A stretch of 15,992 bases of DNA from Rhodoferax sp. (GTDB lineage: Bacteria > Pseudomonadota > Gammaproteobacteria > Burkholderiales > Burkholderiaceae_C), in assembly GCA_021737905.1 (NCBI GenBank), contig JAIPDA010000017.1, positions 1 through 15,992 on the forward strand, given 5' to 3'. A program made the translations under genes and the position numbers. Positions 6,499-13,809 of the stretch are shown piece after piece. Numbering within the stretch: position 1 is the first letter of the stretch; each line of letters begins with the position of its first letter. The notes below the pieces were generated by a model. The model saw only the letters and a program-made list of their open reading frames with translations. It was not told the origin of the DNA and searched no databases.

Positions 6499-8301
6499 TC
6501 AGAAAGCGTCGACGGCCAGCGCATTCACGCTGTCTGAACCTTCGACGATGGCGTCGCGGATACCCCGGGCTTTGGTCAGCAAGTGGTCGGCATAAAAGCG
6601 AGCCGTGGTGATCTTGGCGTGCATGAAGTCTGCACCAAAGTCACCGGCGTCACCGCTGGCCAGCGCCTGCTCGGCCACCAGCAGCGCACGCGCCATCTGC
6701 CAGCCGGCCACCACATTACCCGCCAACATCAGGTAAGGCACGCTGCCGGCAAACACCGCGTTGGGAGAAGCCTTGGAGTTGCCGGCGACAAAGTCAATCA
6801 CGTCGAGCAGAGCAAGCCTGGCTGCTTGCAAGCGCTTGGCCACGGCCAGCGCGGCCGCGCCGCCTTGCGCGCGAAGTTCGGTCTCAGTGGCTTCGATCTG
6901 CCCGGCGATGGCGCGGGCGGTTTGACCACCATCGCGCGAGGTTTTGCGGCCCACCAGGTCGTTGGCCTGAATGGCCGTGGTGCCTTCGTAGATGGTCAGA
7001 ATTTTGGCGTCGCGGTAGTACTGCGCCGCGCCGGTTTCTTCAATAAAGCCCATGCCGCCGTGCACTTGCACACCCATTGAGGTCACTTCCAAACTCATCT
7101 CGGTGCTGTAGCCTTTGACCAGCGGCACCATGAACTCATAAAAACTCTGGTTTTGCTTGCGCGTGTCGGCGTCGGGGTGATGGTGCGCAGCGTCATAAGC
7201 CACCGCCGCCACGGCCGCCATGGCACGGCAGCCTTCGGTGTAGGCGCGCATGGTCATGAGCATGCGCTTGACATCGGGGTGGGCAATGATGGGGCCGCTG
7301 CCGGGCAGCGAGCCGTCCACCGGGCGGCTTTGCACGCGGTCCTTGGCAAACTGCACGGCCTTCTGGTAAGCCCGCTCGGCAATCGCTATGCCTTGCATGC
7401 CCACGGCGTAGCGCGCCGAATTCATCATGATGAACATGTACTCGAGGCCGCGGTTTTCCTGGCCCACCAGATAACCCACCGCACCCCCGTGGTCGCCATA
7501 CTGCAGCACGGCAGTCGGGCTGGCCTTGATGCCGAGCTTGTGCTCGATGCTCACGCAATGCACATCGTTGCGCGCGCCCGGTGAGCCGTCGGCCTGCACC
7601 ATGAACTTGGGCACCACAAACAAACTGATGCCCTTGACGCCTTCGGGCGCGCCGGTCACCCGGGCCAGCACCAGGTGCACGATGTTCTCAGCCATGTCGT
7701 GCTCACCGTAGGTGATGTAGATCTTGGTGCCGAATACTTTGTAAGTGCCGTCAGGCTGCGGCTCGGCGCGGCTGCGCACGGCCGCTAAATCAGAGCCGGC
7801 TTGCGGCTCGGTCAGATTCATGGTGCCGGTCCACTGACCGCTCACCAGTTTTTCAAGGTAGGTGGCTTTGAGTTCGTCAGAGCCGGCCGTCAGCAGCGCC
7901 TCGATGGCGCCGTCGGTCAGCAAGGGGCACAGTGCAAAGCTCATGTTGGCCGAGTTCAGCATTTCGCCGCAAGCCGCACCAATGGTCTTGGGCAGGCCCT
8001 GGCCACCAAAATCGACCGGGTGCTGCAAGCCCTGCCAGCCGCCCTCGACGTACTGCTTGAAAGCCTCTTTGAAACCCGGCGTGGTGGTGACCACGCCCTG
8101 CTTCCAGCTCGAAGGGTTCTGGTCGCCCGCCCAGTTCAGCGGCGAGAGCACGCCCTCGTTGAACTTGGCGCACTCTTCGAGCACCGCCTGCGCCGTCTCA
8201 AAGCCGGCATCCTCAAAAGCCGGTATGCGGGCCAGCTCGTCAAGCCCGGCCAGGTGCCGGATGCCGAACAGCATGTCTTTGAGAGGGGCTTTGTAGCTCA
8301 T
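6499..8301 (-). CDS. Long acyl-CoA dehydrogenase (DmdC / P. aeruginosa FadE1-FadE2 type)
   Basis: FAD enzyme that introduces the alpha-beta double bond into an acyl-CoA and passes electrons to EtfAB. The 600 residues exceed the roughly 380 of ordinary acyl-CoA dehydrogenases because of an N-terminal extension and an extra C-terminal helical domain (about 465-600), the architecture of DmdC and the Pseudomonas FadE1/FadE2 group. Visible motifs: GWQGLQHPVDFGGQGLP (88-104), the FAD and substrate signature TMNLTEPQAGSDL (160-172), SIEHKLGIKASPT, the middle-to-C-terminal motif QVHGGMGFIEETGAAQYYRDAKIL, then IYEGTTAIQ with Glu439 as the expected catalytic base. The start ATG (8301-8299 on the plus strand) has GGAG about 8 bases before it. 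It is third in the etfB-etfA-dehydrogenase series, 49 bp after etfA. Substrate could be a medium- or long-chain acyl-CoA or 3-methylmercaptopropionyl-CoA; the sequence alone does not decide. Confidence 0.93.
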   Translation of the reverse strand: MSYKAPLKDMLFGIRHLAGLDELARIPAFEDAGFETAQAVLEECAKFNEGVLSPLNWAGDQNPSSWKQGVVTTTPGFKEAFKQYVEGGWQGLQHPVDFGGQGLPKTIGAACGEMLNSANMSFALCPLLTDGAIEALLTAGSDELKATYLEKLVSGQWTGTMNLTEPQAGSDLAAVRSRAEPQPDGTYKVFGTKIYITYGEHDMAENIVHLVLARVTGAPEGVKGISLFVVPKFMVQADGSPGARNDVHCVSIEHKLGIKASPTAVLQYGDHGGAVGYLVGQENRGLEYMFIMMNSARYAVGMQGIAIAERAYQKAVQFAKDRVQSRPVDGSLPGSGPIIAHPDVKRMLMTMRAYTEGCRAMAAVAAVAYDAAHHHPDADTRKQNQSFYEFMVPLVKGYSTEMSLEVTSMGVQVHGGMGFIEETGAAQYYRDAKILTIYEGTTAIQANDLVGRKTSRDGGQTARAIAGQIEATETELRAQGGAAALAVAKRLQAARLALLDVIDFVAGNSKASPNAVFAGSVPYLMLAGNVVAGWQMARALLVAEQALASGDAGDFGADFMHAKITTARFYADHLLTKARGIRDAIVEGSDSVNALAVDAF

Positions 8302-8328
8302 GGCGGGGCTCCAGAAGTTGGCATGGCA

Positions 8329-8352
8329 GGCCGGCGATGCGGCCGTTTTTTT
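8329..8352 (+). terminator. Terminator-like hairpin reading on the plus strand, antisense to the etf genes
   Basis: GGCCG (8329-8333), a 6-base loop, CGGCC (8340-8344), one G, then seven T (8346-8352). As plus-strand RNA this is the shape of an intrinsic terminator with a short 5-bp GC stem. It sits in the 49-bp gap between etfA and the dehydrogenase gene, both read on the minus strand. There the same bases give an A-tract containing the etfA stop, so it would not stop the operon. It could end antisense transcription. The stem is short and chance is possible. Confidence 0.35.
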
Positions 8353-9280
8353 ACAGTGCAGCCGTCAGTTCAGGCACGGCGACAAACAGATCAGCCTCCA
8401 GGCCATAGTCGGCCACGCTGAAGATGGGCGCCTCAGCGTCCTTGTTGATGGCGACGATGACCTTGCTGTCCTTCATGCCGGCCAGGTGCTGGATCGCACC
8501 CGAAATCCCGGCGGCGATGTAGAGCTGCGGCGCGACAATCTTGCCGGTCTGGCCCACTTGCCAGTCGTTCGGCGCGTAACCGGCGTCCACCGCAGCGCGT
8601 GAGGCGCCCAGTGCAGCACCCAGCTTGTCGGCCAGTGGCGTCATCACTTCGTCAAACTTTTCGGCGCTGCCCAGGGCGCGGCCACCGCTGACGATGATCT
8701 TGGCGGCGGTCAGCTCGGGGCGGTCACTCTTGGCGATTTCGCTGCCCATGAAGGTGGACTTGCCGCTGTCGGCCACACCGCTCACCACCTCGATGGCAGC
8801 TGAGCCGCCGGCACCTGCGGCATCAAAGCCGGTGGTGCGCACAGTGATCACTTTGACGGCGTCCAGGCTCTGCACTGTGGCAATTGCGTTACCGGCATAG
8901 ATAGGGCGCTCGAAAGTGTCGGGGCTTTCCACCTTGGTGATGTCAGAAATTTGTCCGACGTCCAGTGTGGCGGCCACGCGCGGCGCGATGTTCTTGCCCG
9001 AGGCCGTGGCCGGAAACAGGATATGCGAGTAAGCGGATGCCAGTGCCAGCACTTGGGCGGCCATGTTTTCAGCCAGTCCGTGCTCGAAGTGCACGCCCTC
9101 CACATGAATCACACGGCTCACACCAGCCATCTGGCTGGCAGCCTGGGCAGCAGCGCCAGCGTTCAAGCCAGCCACCAGCACATGCACCTCACCACCGCAC
9201 TGGGCAGCCGCGGTCACGGTATTGAGAGTTGCCGGCTTGATGCTGGCGTTGTCGTGTTCAGCAATGACAAGAGCGGTCAT
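8351..9280 (-). CDS. etfA: Electron transfer flavoprotein, alpha subunit
   Basis: Holds the FAD of the EtfAB heterodimer, which collects electrons from acyl-CoA and related dehydrogenases and delivers them to ETF:ubiquinone oxidoreductase at the membrane. It has 309 residues, the usual bacterial length. The N-terminal domain spans about 1-185 (MTALVIAEHDNASIKPATLNTV...). The C-terminal FAD domain has SGGRALGS (198-205), the SRAAVDAGYAPNDWQVGQTGKIVAP stretch (228-251) with QVGQTG at 241-246, and GISGAIQHLAGM (258-269), all ETF-alpha signatures. The start ATG lies 2 bases after the etfB stop with GAAGG just upstream, so the pair is cotranscribed and probably translationally coupled. It is followed by the acyl-CoA dehydrogenase, a natural electron donor. 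Confidence 0.97.
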   Translation of the reverse strand: MTALVIAEHDNASIKPATLNTVTAAAQCGGEVHVLVAGLNAGAAAQAASQMAGVSRVIHVEGVHFEHGLAENMAAQVLALASAYSHILFPATASGKNIAPRVAATLDVGQISDITKVESPDTFERPIYAGNAIATVQSLDAVKVITVRTTGFDAAGAGGSAAIEVVSGVADSGKSTFMGSEIAKSDRPELTAAKIIVSGGRALGSAEKFDEVMTPLADKLGAALGASRAAVDAGYAPNDWQVGQTGKIVAPQLYIAAGISGAIQHLAGMKDSKVIVAINKDAEAPIFSVADYGLEADLFVAVPELTAAL

Positions 9281-9282
9281 GG

Positions 9283-10032
9283 TCAGATTACCTTCGCTTC
9301 GTTTTTCAATTTATCCACCAGGGCGGCCACATCGGCCACCTTGACACCGGCGCTGCGCTTGGGCGGCTCGCTGACCTTGAGCGTCTTGATGCGCGGTTGC
9401 ACATTCACACCCAGGTCTTCGGGTTTGAAGGTGTCCATCTGCTTTTTCTTGGCCTTCATGATGTTGGGCAGCGTCACATAACGCGGCTCGTTCAGGCGCA
9501 AATCGGTGGTGATGATGGCCGGCAGTGACAACGACAGAGTCTCGGAGCCGCCATCGACTTCGCGGCTGACAACAGCACGGCCATCGACGATCTCGACCTT
9601 GGAGGCAAAGGTGGCTTGCGGCCAACCGAGCAAGGCGGCGAGCATCTGGCCGGTCTGGTTGCAGTCATCGTCAATGGCCTGCTTGCCCAGAATCACCAAT
9701 TGAGGCTGCTCTTTCTCGACCAGGGCCTTGAGCAACTTGGCCACAGCCAGTGGCTGCAGTTCTTCGGCGGTGTCCACCAAAATGGCGCGGTCTGCGCCTA
9801 TGGCCATGGCGGTGCGCAGGGTTTCCTGGCATTGCGTCACGCCGCAGCTCACAGCGATGACTTCGGTGGCGGCGCCTTTTTCTTTGAGCCGGGTGGCTTC
9901 TTCAACGGCAATTTCGTCAAACGGGTTCATGCTCATCTTGACGTTGGCGATGTCCACACCGCTACCGTCAGCTTTGACGCGCACCTTGACGTTGTAGTCC
10001 ACCACGCGTTTGACGGGTACCAAAACCTTCAT
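9283..10032 (-). CDS. etfB: Electron transfer flavoprotein, beta subunit
   Basis: Binds AMP and supplies the recognition loop that docks partner dehydrogenases. It has 249 residues from ATG at 10032-10030 (plus coordinates): MKVLVPVKRVVDYNVKVRV, the canonical ETF-beta beginning. A longer in-frame reading to 10077 would add 15 unrelated residues and overlap the end of the preceding channel gene. GGAGA sits 6 bases before this ATG, which supports the shorter form. Motifs: MNPFDEIAVEEA (35-46), GKQAIDDDCNQTGQMLAALLGWP (116-138, AMP site) and the recognition loop LPNIMKAKKKQ (188-198) with the partner-binding Leu188. Directly followed by etfA. No promoter is evident in the 41 bp after the channel gene, so it may be read from further upstream. 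Confidence 0.97.
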   Translation of the reverse strand: MKVLVPVKRVVDYNVKVRVKADGSGVDIANVKMSMNPFDEIAVEEATRLKEKGAATEVIAVSCGVTQCQETLRTAMAIGADRAILVDTAEELQPLAVAKLLKALVEKEQPQLVILGKQAIDDDCNQTGQMLAALLGWPQATFASKVEIVDGRAVVSREVDGGSETLSLSLPAIITTDLRLNEPRYVTLPNIMKAKKKQMDTFKPEDLGVNVQPRIKTLKVSEPPKRSAGVKVADVAALVDKLKNEAKVI

Positions 10033-10038
10033 CTGAGG

Positions 10039-10043
10039 TCTCC
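10039..10043 (-). promoter_or_regulatory. Shine-Dalgarno that fixes the etfB start
   Basis: GGAGA on the minus strand, 6 bases before ATG 10032. It decides against the upstream in-frame start at 10077. Confidence 0.8.
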
Positions 10044-10059
10044 AAAAATGATTGATCGG

Positions 10060-10079
10060 GGTTGACGGGAACGTCAACC
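10060..10079. other. Perfect 8-bp hairpin over the channel-gene stop codon
   Basis: GGTTGACG (10060-10067) and CGTCAACC (10072-10079) enclose a 4-base loop: GGAA on the plus strand, TTCC on the transcribed minus strand. The stop codon of the MscS-type gene (10076-10074) lies inside the stem. No T-run follows directly on the minus strand, although ATTTTTGG appears about 10 bases later. Possible mRNA end-protection or processing point separating the channel message from etfBA. Confidence 0.5.
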
Positions 10080-11339
10080 TGACATTCTATGCGGCTGCGC
10101 CGGGCGCGGGGTCACAGGAATTTCCACACCATGCGCACGCAGCGCTTTCAAAATGGCAAGATTGACCTGCGAGCGAACATTGAGCTGTCCGTTTTCCGGG
10201 TCGGCAATCCAGAAATTCAGGGTCAACTCCAGTCCGTCCGGCCCGAAGTTACTGAGGCTGGCCGAGGGTGCGGGCTCACTGAGCACGCGCTGTTGGCCCG
10301 CCGCGGCCTGTGTCAGCAGTTGCAGCACCTGGTCAAGGTCACTGTCATAGGCCACAGACACCACGGTCGACAAGGACACGTGGCTGTTGGCCAGCGACAG
10401 ATTTTCAATGCGGTTGCTGATGAACATCTCGTTGGGCACGATGGACTCGCGCCCGTTCAGCGCACGGATCACGGTGTAACGCGCATTGATGTCGGTGATA
10501 CGCCCTTCAAAACCGTCCACCCGCACACTGTCGCCAATGCGCACGCTGCGCTCGGTCAGCATGACCAGGCCGCTGACATAGCTGGCGGCCAGTTTTTGCA
10601 AGCCAAAGCCAATGCCCACGCCCACCGCACCACCCAAAACCGACAAGGCCGTCAAGTCAATGCCGACAACGGACAGCGCCACCAGCAAACCAACAAACAC
10701 CAGCAGTGCCCGGGTGGCATTGCTGAAAGCTTTGCGCAGTGACAAGTCGCTGCCGGTGGCCGAGCGCAGCAGCCGCGTTTCAATCGCTGAAGAAACCCAC
10801 AAAGCCACAATCAACACCAGGCCGGTGGTCAGAACCCCCTCTATCAGCGTGCGCACCGACAGCTTGGACTCGCCGACATGCCAGGTGATGGTGTCCAGCT
10901 CTTCCAAAATCAGCGGCAGCAAGCCACTGACCCACAGCACCACCGTCAGCCAGACCAGCCAGGAGATGGTGCGCTCGAGCGCACGCACCAAAGGCGCATG
11001 GCTGAAGGCCACTTGCAAGACCTTGACGCCAAGCCTGATCACGGCCAGCGCCACCAGCACAGGAATAGCCACCCTGAATACAGTGATAGGCCCATAGGTC
11101 AGCAAGACGGCGCGTGCCGCATAAGCCAGGCTCAGCAGCAGCAACGGAAACATCACGCCGTCTAAAACCTGGTGGCCGAACCAGATCGATCGCGTGTCAT
11201 GCTCGCCTGCACTTTGCCGAGCCAGAGCGGTCAACAGCCAAGCCAAACCGGTGCAAGCGGCCAAAGCCGCTAATTCAAGCAAAGCCGGCGGCTGCACCAA
11301 GGCCAGGAACCAGGCATCCAGACTGCCGATATTGGCCAT
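10074..11339 (-). CDS. MscS-family mechanosensitive ion channel
   Basis: Inner-membrane channel that opens under membrane tension to release solutes during osmotic downshock. It has 421 residues, longer than E. coli MscS (286). Hydrophobic segments lie near 17-40, 59-80, 87-110, 125-146, 166-186 and 209-226. The pore-lining helix follows at about 229-259, with the Ala/Gly packing pattern LTALSVLGGAVGVGIGFGLQ and the continuation KLAASYVSGLVML. The cytoplasmic beta domain begins with RIGDSVRVDGFEGRITDIN, then VPNEMFISNRIENLS (301-315). Extra N-terminal membrane helices relate it to YbdG/YnaI-like channels rather than minimal MscS. The start ATG has GAGG about 8 bases upstream. It lies 42 bp downstream of the deacetylase-family gene and 41 bp before etfB in the same direction. 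Family call is firm; gating properties are not readable. Confidence 0.94.
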   Translation of the reverse strand: MANIGSLDAWFLALVQPPALLELAALAACTGLAWLLTALARQSAGEHDTRSIWFGHQVLDGVMFPLLLLSLAYAARAVLLTYGPITVFRVAIPVLVALAVIRLGVKVLQVAFSHAPLVRALERTISWLVWLTVVLWVSGLLPLILEELDTITWHVGESKLSVRTLIEGVLTTGLVLIVALWVSSAIETRLLRSATGSDLSLRKAFSNATRALLVFVGLLVALSVVGIDLTALSVLGGAVGVGIGFGLQKLAASYVSGLVMLTERSVRIGDSVRVDGFEGRITDINARYTVIRALNGRESIVPNEMFISNRIENLSLANSHVSLSTVVSVAYDSDLDQVLQLLTQAAAGQQRVLSEPAPSASLSNFGPDGLELTLNFWIADPENGQLNVRSQVNLAILKALRAHGVEIPVTPRPAQPHRMSG

Positions 11340-11381
11340 CCCTTAATCCTCAAAAAAATAAGAAACAAACACGGGTGAAGT

Positions 11382-12335
11382 TCAAAGGTCGGCCAGCACC
11401 CGTATGTGCGACTCCACGCTACGCCCGAGTGCGCTCAGGTTGTAGCCGCCTTCGAGCGAAGACACAATGCGGCCCTTGGCGTGACGTTTGGCCACATCCT
11501 TGATGCGCTGCGTGATCCAGGCGTAGTCCTGCTCTACCAGCCCCATTTGGCCGAGATCGTCTTCGCGGTGCGCGTCAAAACCGGCGCTGATGAAAATCAT
11601 CTGCGGTTTGAACTCCTCCAGGCGGGGAATCCAGGACTGTTCAATCTTCTCGCGCACGGCGGGGCCTTTGGTGTAAGCCGGCATGGGCAGGTTGACCATG
11701 TTGTCGTCGGGGCTGTCAAAGCCACTGTGCGGGTAAAAAGGGTGCTGGAAAAAGCTCACCATCAAAATACGGTCGTCGCCGCGAATAATGTCTTCGGTGC
11801 CATTGCCGTGGTGCACATCAAAGTCCACAATCGCCACGCGCTCCAGGCCGTGACGCTCCAGCGCATATTTGGCGGCCACAGCCACACTGTTGACAAAACA
11901 AAAGCCCATGGCCTTGTTGCGGCAGGCATGGTGGCCGGGCGGACGTACCGCGCAAAAAGCGTTTTCCATTTCGCCAGCCATCACCGCGTCGGTGGCGGCC
12001 AGCACAGCGCCGGCAGCGCGCAACACGGCGCTCCAGCTGTGCACATTGAGGGCCGTGTCAGGGTCCAGCTGTGCGTAGCGGGGACCGCCGGCTGCAATTT
12101 CTTCGGCCAACTGCTCTGACAGCCCGCGCATCGCCGCCACCATCATGCGGCCATGCGCCAGCTCAATGTCAGCCAGCGGCGCCTCGGGGGCCTCTCGCCG
12201 GTCCAGGGCGTCCGACACGCCCGTGATCAACAGCCGGTCTTCAATTGCATCGAGCCGCTCCGGGCATTCAGGATGGCCGGGGCCCATCTCGTGTTTACGG
12301 CAGTCGGCATGGGTGAAGTAACCAGTCACAGACAT
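11382..12335 (-). CDS. Histone deacetylase-family (AcuC/APAH-like) Zn amidohydrolase
   Basis: Cytosolic zinc hydrolase of the arginase/deacetylase superfamily, which removes acetyl groups from lysines, polyamines or other amides. It has 317 residues from ATG 12335 (MSVTGYFTHADCRKHEMGPGHPECPERL), matching family N-termini. A reading from ATG 12362 adds nine atypical residues and is less likely, although neither start has a convincing Shine-Dalgarno. Active site: the His135-His136 dyad in RPPGHHA, zinc ligands Asp173 and His175 in VDFDVHHGNGTEDI, and Asp254 in SAGFDAHREDD, followed by SLEGGYNLSAL. All catalytic residues are present. The true substrate is unknown; in bacteria it could be acetyl-lysine on enzymes such as acyl-CoA synthetase, or acetylpolyamines. 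It leads the minus-strand run and is divergent from mltB. Confidence 0.93.
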   Translation of the reverse strand: MSVTGYFTHADCRKHEMGPGHPECPERLDAIEDRLLITGVSDALDRREAPEAPLADIELAHGRMMVAAMRGLSEQLAEEIAAGGPRYAQLDPDTALNVHSWSAVLRAAGAVLAATDAVMAGEMENAFCAVRPPGHHACRNKAMGFCFVNSVAVAAKYALERHGLERVAIVDFDVHHGNGTEDIIRGDDRILMVSFFQHPFYPHSGFDSPDDNMVNLPMPAYTKGPAVREKIEQSWIPRLEEFKPQMIFISAGFDAHREDDLGQMGLVEQDYAWITQRIKDVAKRHAKGRIVSSLEGGYNLSALGRSVESHIRVLADL

Positions 12336-12536
12336 AAAAATCAGACCCCAGGGTTCATGCAAAAAAACCGGCGACCCCAGCTTTACGGGGGACAGGCGCT
12401 TGGCAAATCAGCTTACCATGCCGCCCTTTATGTGCGGCAGCGCCAGAGACCTAAAATCAGCTGGCGAGCCAACTGCTGCAGCCCTTGTTTACCTGGTTTG
12501 CCCGGGCTCACAAAGCGACCATTTCCGGGGATATTT
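12336..12536. other. Divergent control region between the deacetylase-like gene and mltB
   Basis: 201 bases with no gene. A -10-like TAAAAT occurs at 12452-12457 on the plus strand but has no -35 box at a sensible distance. On the minus strand a GC-rich partial dyad (ACCCC/GGGGG near 12374-12391) and a T7 tract lie just before the deacetylase-like gene, separated by several bases. Nothing here is strong enough to be named a promoter or terminator, although two divergent promoters must lie in or near it. Confidence 0.4.
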
Positions 12537-13778
12537 TTGACCAAACTGCCTCTCTCTTTTTCGACCCCACCTGCTCCAGCCCTTGGCCGACCTCTGCGAG
12601 CCGCTGCTTTGACCGGCATGTTTTTGATGGCACTTGCCAGTCCCCTTGGCGCGGCAGAAACCGCCAAGGCACCCACACTGAACCCGGCACCTGCCGTGGT
12701 CACCAAGCCAGCCCCAAGCGCCAACAAAACTGCCAAAAAGTCTGCTCACAAGGCCCGCAACGCCCAAGCGCAGAAACCTGCTCGCAAAGCCAGTCGCATC
12801 ATGCAAGCCAGCGGGCCGGCTTACGCCAGCCGACCTGAAGCCATGCTGTTTGCCGACACCACGGCAGCGCAGCGCAATCTATCTCCTGCTTGGGTGCGGC
12901 GCGCCATCGGACAAGCCCGCTTCAGCCCGGCCGTGGTCAAGCTGATGCAGCCGCCCACGCAGCCTTTTGTGAAAAACTGGGCGGTCTACCGCAGCCGCTT
13001 CATTGACGACACACGCATTGCAGCCGGTGTGAAGTTCTGGCAAAGCCATGCCGCTACGCTGGCACGGGCCGAAAAAGAATACGGCGTGCCGCAGGAGATC
13101 ATCGTCGGCATCATCGGCGTAGAGACGATCTACGGCCAAAACACCGGCAGCTTTCGCGTGATGGACGCGCTGACCACCCTGGCCTTTGACTTTCCGGCCA
13201 GCCATCCGCGTGCGGCTGAGCGCAGTGAATTTTTCAAACGCGAGCTCGAACAATTTTTGAGCCATCAAAACCGCCTGGGCGCTGACCCCATGCTGGCGCT
13301 GGGCAGTTACGCCGGCGCCATGGGCTTGCCGCAATTCATGCCCTCCAGCTGGGTGCGCTTTGCCGTGGACTTTGATGGCGACGACAAGATCGACCTGTGG
13401 AACAGCCCGGCCGACGCCATCGGCTCGGTGGCCAGCTACTTCAAGGCATTCAACTGGCAAACCGGCATGCCCACGCATTACCCGGTGAGCTTTGACAAAA
13501 CCCGCCTGGACATGGACGCCTTGCTGGCCCCGGACATCCTACCGACCTTCAGCGTGGCCAGCTTCACCGCCAAGGGCGCGGTTCTTGAAGGCGCAGCCCT
13601 AGAGCACAAGGGACCACTGGCCCTGATCGAGCTGCTCAACGGCCCCAATGCGCCCAGCTTTGTCGCCGGTACGGATAACTTTTACGTCATCACCCGCTAC
13701 AACTGGAGCAGCTACTACGCCATGGCGGTGATTGAACTGGGGCAGGCGGTGGCGCGGGAAATGAAAAACCGACCCTGA
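12537..13778 (+). CDS. mltB: MltB-type lytic murein transglycosylase, periplasmic
   Basis: Cleaves the MurNAc-GlcNAc bond of peptidoglycan with formation of the 1,6-anhydro ring; acts in the periplasm. Reading from TTG 12537 gives 413 residues. A plausible Sec signal peptide covers about 1-45, with R-containing n-region, AAALTGMFLMALASPLG core and cut near GAA-ET. A Lys/Ala/Pro-rich linker follows (about 46-85), then the transglycosylase domain. Motifs: VPQEIIVGIIGVETIYGQNTG with the catalytic Glu196, AFDFPASHPRAAERSEFFKRELEQFL, GSYAGAMGLPQFMPSSW and FDGDDKIDLWNSPADAIGSVASYF. The frame extends upstream to 12153, but that part overlaps the divergent gene and looks non-coding. ATG 12618 would leave almost no n-region. 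No lipobox Cys is visible, so unlike E. coli MltB it seems soluble rather than lipid-anchored. The catalytic call is firm; the start is uncertain. Confidence 0.93.
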   Translation: MTKLPLSFSTPPAPALGRPLRAAALTGMFLMALASPLGAAETAKAPTLNPAPAVVTKPAPSANKTAKKSAHKARNAQAQKPARKASRIMQASGPAYASRPEAMLFADTTAAQRNLSPAWVRRAIGQARFSPAVVKLMQPPTQPFVKNWAVYRSRFIDDTRIAAGVKFWQSHAATLARAEKEYGVPQEIIVGIIGVETIYGQNTGSFRVMDALTTLAFDFPASHPRAAERSEFFKRELEQFLSHQNRLGADPMLALGSYAGAMGLPQFMPSSWVRFAVDFDGDDKIDLWNSPADAIGSVASYFKAFNWQTGMPTHYPVSFDKTRLDMDALLAPDILPTFSVASFTAKGAVLEGAALEHKGPLALIELLNGPNAPSFVAGTDNFYVITRYNWSSYYAMAVIELGQAVAREMKNRP

Positions 13779-13809
13779 GTTGGCTCTGGGTAACTCAAGT
13801 GATTGTGAA

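Noticed and set aside
12355..12392. GC dyad and T7 tract before the deacetylase-like gene as an attenuator
   Set aside because: On the minus strand the T-tract is separated from the stem by seven bases, and the stem is only about 4-5 bp.
12153..12536. Upstream extension of the mltB frame by 128 codons
   Set aside because: It overlaps the divergent deacetylase-family gene, has no transglycosylase or signal-peptide features, and would bury the signal peptide inside the protein.
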